Program-made: the position numbers and the translations under genes | Shown: piece by piece, positions 6,420 to 8,264 of the stretch | Layout: each line of letters starts with the position of its first letter | Position numbering within the stretch: position 1 is the first letter of the stretch | Assembly (NCBI RefSeq): GCF_001983105.1 | Contig: NZ_MOMC01000014.1 | Location: 270,904-279,167, forward strand | Direction of reading: 5' to 3' | Origin: Pseudofrankia asymbiotica | Lineage (GTDB): Bacteria > Actinomycetota > Actinomycetes > Frankiales > Frankiaceae | Length of the DNA: 8,264 nt | Notes under the pieces: generated by a model | The model's database searches: none | What the model saw: only the letters and a program-made list of their open reading frames with translations | Told to the model about the DNA's origin: nothing

Positions 6420-6449
6420 GGCGACCGGCGAAGATCCAGGCGCGGCGGA

Positions 6450-8222
6450 CTACTTGGCCGGAATGACCGTGGGGACGAAGCGGCCGTTGACGATCGCGTA
6501 GATCACGGCGGACGGGTCGCGGCGGTCGCCGAAGATGTCGAACGCGACCTGGCCGGTGACGCCGGCGAACGAGCCTCGGGCGATCTGGGCGGTGATCGCC
6601 GCCCTGGTCGCGTCGTCGACCGCCACCCGGCCGGGGAGCACGACGGCGGCGGCGCGCAGCAGGGCGCGAGCGGAGTCGTAGGCGTAGGCGGCCAGCGCGG
6701 GGATCATGTCAGCCTCCTGCCCGGTCACCGCCGACGGCTCGTCGCCGCGGCCCGAGCCATTGTCGCCCGGGACCACCGCTCCCGGCGCACTCGATCCGGA
6801 CCCACCGGGCGTGTTCGTGCCCTGCCCATCCCGAATCGGGCCGCCCGGCGGGGCCGCCGGACCAGTCGCGCCGTCCGTCGGCGTCGGCGTCGGCGAGCCG
6901 GTCTTCTTGTCGGGGATGGCGGGCTGCTCCGGGCCGCCGGCGACCGGTCCCCAGCGCTTCAGGTACTCGGTGGCGAAGGCGCCGGCGGGCAGGCGGGACA
7001 GCGGCACGGCGAGGTCGGTCGCCAGGTCGCCCTCGGCCGCCCCGCCGGCGGAATCGAGGTAGCGGGCGCTGAGCATGGCGTCGGTTCCGAGAATCCGGAC
7101 CGAGATCGCCTCGTCGGCCATCCGCTGGCGCAGCGCGCTGGCGAACAGGTAACCGGTGGAGGTGTACACGAGGTCCGGGTTGAACTCCTGGATGCCCTCG
7201 GCGACCTCCTGGACCTCTTTCCCGTCGGCGTCGGCGCCCTTCACCTGGTAGGTGGTCAGCACCTCGGCGCCGGCCGCGAGGGCGTAGCTGGCGAAGCGCC
7301 CGGCGAGCGTGTCCCCGTAGCTGGGGCCGCCGTCGACGACGATGATCTTTGTTAGGTGCAGGACTCGCACGGCGTAGTCGGCGCCCGCCCTGGCCTGCAC
7401 CGCGTCGCTGCCGCTGAGCCGGAAGTACCGGTCGTAGGGGCGCTTGCGGGCGTAGGGCGGCTCGTCCTGCGCGGTGAGCGCGGGATCGCCATTGGACGGC
7501 GAGATGACCGGTACGCCGGCGGCGTCCAGCACCGGCACCGCGATCCGGGCGACGTTGGAGCTGAGCGGCCCGACGACCCCCACCAACGCCGAGTCCTTGG
7601 CGAACGCCTCAGCGGCGGCGGCGCCCCCGTCGGGCCGGGAAAGGTCGTTCTCGGCGACCAGCTCGACCTTCCAGCCGGGAATCGCCTCGGACTTGTTGAA
7701 CTCGTCGACGGCGAGCGTCACCGCGTCGCGCACCGACCCGCCGATGTTGCCGAGGTCGCCGGACAGCGGCGCCATCACCCCGATCCGCATCACCTGCGGC
7801 CCGCGCGAGCCGCCCGCCCCACCGCCCGCCCGCCCGTCGCGCAGCGTGAGCAGGCCGAGCGTCAGACCCGTCGGAAGCGCGACCAACAGAGCAAGCAGCC
7901 CCGCCAGCAGCGCCTGCCCGCGCCGCGTCCGCCGCCGCCCCACCCAGGCCGCCGCCGTCCCAGCCGAGTGCCGCGTCCGCCGCCCCGCCGCCGCGAGCCA
8001 CACCTTGGCGGCCTGCCAGCCCGGTACCAGGGGCCCGTCCGGATCGACCCCGCCACCGACCACCGGGTCGGTGGCGACTATCTCGCTCCCCCGCGGGCTC
8101 CCGGCGAGCCACCGCCCCACCCGACGCAGCGGCGACCCTGCCGAGCCCGTACGCGCGGCGCTCTGGCCATCGCCGCCGCGGTCGCCGTCGTCCGCGTCGT
8201 CGGGCCTGTCTTCGCGGGTCAC
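6450..8222 (-). CDS. Membrane-anchored type 1 periplasmic binding protein with disordered insert
   Basis: 590 residues from the GTG at 8222. Residues 1-102 are hydrophilic: an acidic start (DRPDDADDGDRGGDG), then increasingly basic, ending in GRRRTRRG. A single helix follows (about 103-125, ALLAGLLALLVALPTGLTLG). Positive charges before it predict N-inside, so the rest is extracellular; there is no lipobox. From 145 on it is a Leu/Ile/Val-type binding domain (Peripla_BP_6-like): MRIGVMAPLSGDLGNIGGSV (145-164), VGVVGPLSSNVARIAVPVLD (214-233), VISPSNGDPALT (239-250), YFRLSGSDAVQARAGADYA (266-284), AAYAYDSARALLRAA (511-525). About 78 residues rich in Pro, Gly, Ser and Thr (428-505, including PTPTPTD) interrupt the second half. 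The GTG overlaps the probable stop of the previous gene as GTGA; GGGGAGG (8236-8242) is 13 bases upstream. The frame is open to the window edge, so an earlier start is possible. It may be an accessory receptor for the liv permease or a sensor. Confidence 0.85.
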   Translation of the reverse strand: MTREDRPDDADDGDRGGDGQSAARTGSAGSPLRRVGRWLAGSPRGSEIVATDPVVGGGVDPDGPLVPGWQAAKVWLAAAGRRTRHSAGTAAAWVGRRRTRRGQALLAGLLALLVALPTGLTLGLLTLRDGRAGGGAGGSRGPQVMRIGVMAPLSGDLGNIGGSVRDAVTLAVDEFNKSEAIPGWKVELVAENDLSRPDGGAAAAEAFAKDSALVGVVGPLSSNVARIAVPVLDAAGVPVISPSNGDPALTAQDEPPYARKRPYDRYFRLSGSDAVQARAGADYAVRVLHLTKIIVVDGGPSYGDTLAGRFASYALAAGAEVLTTYQVKGADADGKEVQEVAEGIQEFNPDLVYTSTGYLFASALRQRMADEAISVRILGTDAMLSARYLDSAGGAAEGDLATDLAVPLSRLPAGAFATEYLKRWGPVAGGPEQPAIPDKKTGSPTPTPTDGATGPAAPPGGPIRDGQGTNTPGGSGSSAPGAVVPGDNGSGRGDEPSAVTGQEADMIPALAAYAYDSARALLRAAAVVLPGRVAVDDATRAAITAQIARGSFAGVTGQVAFDIFGDRRDPSAVIYAIVNGRFVPTVIPAK

Positions 8223-8264
8223 TGGCCGGGAAGGGCCTCCCCGGAAAGGACCGCCTCGGCGACC
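8219..8264 (-). CDS. 3' end of an upstream minus-strand gene (partial, 14 codons)
   Basis: On the minus strand the last bases read in one frame as VAEAVLSGEALPGQ followed by TGA (8221-8219). That stop overlaps the GTG start at 8222 as GTGA, the same junction style as in the liv operon, which is the main argument that it is real. The Ala/Val/Leu/Glu mix looks coding, but 14 residues are too few to name a family. If real, the anchored binding protein is the second or later gene of an operon beginning outside the window. I cannot tell whether this could be the missing LivF. Confidence 0.35.
   Translation of the reverse strand, partial: VAEAVLSGEALPGQ

Larger units (their letters stand above)
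6144..6449. other. Intergenic region between livK and the upstream binding-protein gene
   Basis: 306 bp without a convincing gene. The right part carries the 18-bp tandem repeats just past the stop of the 6450-8222 gene. In the middle is a hairpin, CCACGAG (6339-6345) pairing with CTCG-TGG (6349-6356, one bulged G) around a GGT loop. It has no T-run on the minus-strand side, so it is a weak terminator candidate at best. The left part (about 6208-6280) is AT-rich for this genome and holds the candidate livK promoter. The size and content suggest livK starts its own transcript rather than continuing from the upstream gene. Plus-strand open frames here are antisense shadows. Confidence 0.6.

Noticed and set aside
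6258..7355. Plus-strand 365-codon frame across the intergenic region and the anchored binding protein gene
   Set aside because: Mostly antisense to a well-supported gene, Arg/Gly/Ala-rich, no recognisable domain. The RRDWHG repeat in an overlapping frame comes only from the 18-bp DNA duplication.

Overview
The window is very GC-rich with strong G/C bias at third codon positions, and it looks like chromosomal DNA of a high-GC actinomycete. The PolA C-terminus reads almost like the mycobacterial enzyme, and the polA/liv neighbourhood resembles the one I recall from Streptomyces. I lean towards a Frankia-like or related filamentous actinobacterium, but the genus is inference. I see no rRNA, tRNA, CRISPR array or insertion sequence.

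Layout: (1) Bases 2-724 (+) hold the last 240 codons of polA (DNA polymerase I), followed by a hairpin-plus-T-tract terminator at 754-784. (2) Bases 725-1054 are a convergent gene-free stretch ending in a 14-bp tandem repeat array that runs into the 3' end of livG. (3) Bases 1055-6143 (-) are a branched-chain amino acid (HAAT family) ABC importer operon, transcribed right to left: livK (lipoprotein binding protein), a doubtful 81-codon ORF, livH (permease), livM (permease with an unusually long N-terminal extension) and livG (ATPase). The junctions are 4-8 bp overlaps (ATGA or GTGA type), which indicates one translationally coupled unit. The usual second ATPase, livF, is not present after livG. 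(4) Bases 6144-6449 are gene-free and hold the likely livK promoter, plus an 18-bp tandem duplication just past the stop of the next gene. (5) Bases 6450-8222 (-) encode a second type-1 periplasmic binding protein. It is not a lipoprotein: it is anchored by one transmembrane helix behind a cytoplasmic N-terminus, and a long Pro/Gly/Ser/Thr-rich insert interrupts its ligand-binding domain. (6) The last 46 bases probably carry the 3' end of another minus-strand gene overlapping it by GTGA.

How the genes work together: LivK captures substrate outside the membrane, LivH and LivM form the channel, and LivG supplies ATP hydrolysis. A LivF partner must come from elsewhere unless LivG works as a homodimer. 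The anchored binding protein could feed the same permease or act as an extracellular ligand sensor; the sequence does not decide between these. I found no clearly novel system. The oddities worth checking are the missing livF, the LivM extension, the interrupted anchored binding protein, the precisely tiled small ORF and the repeat arrays placed at gene ends.
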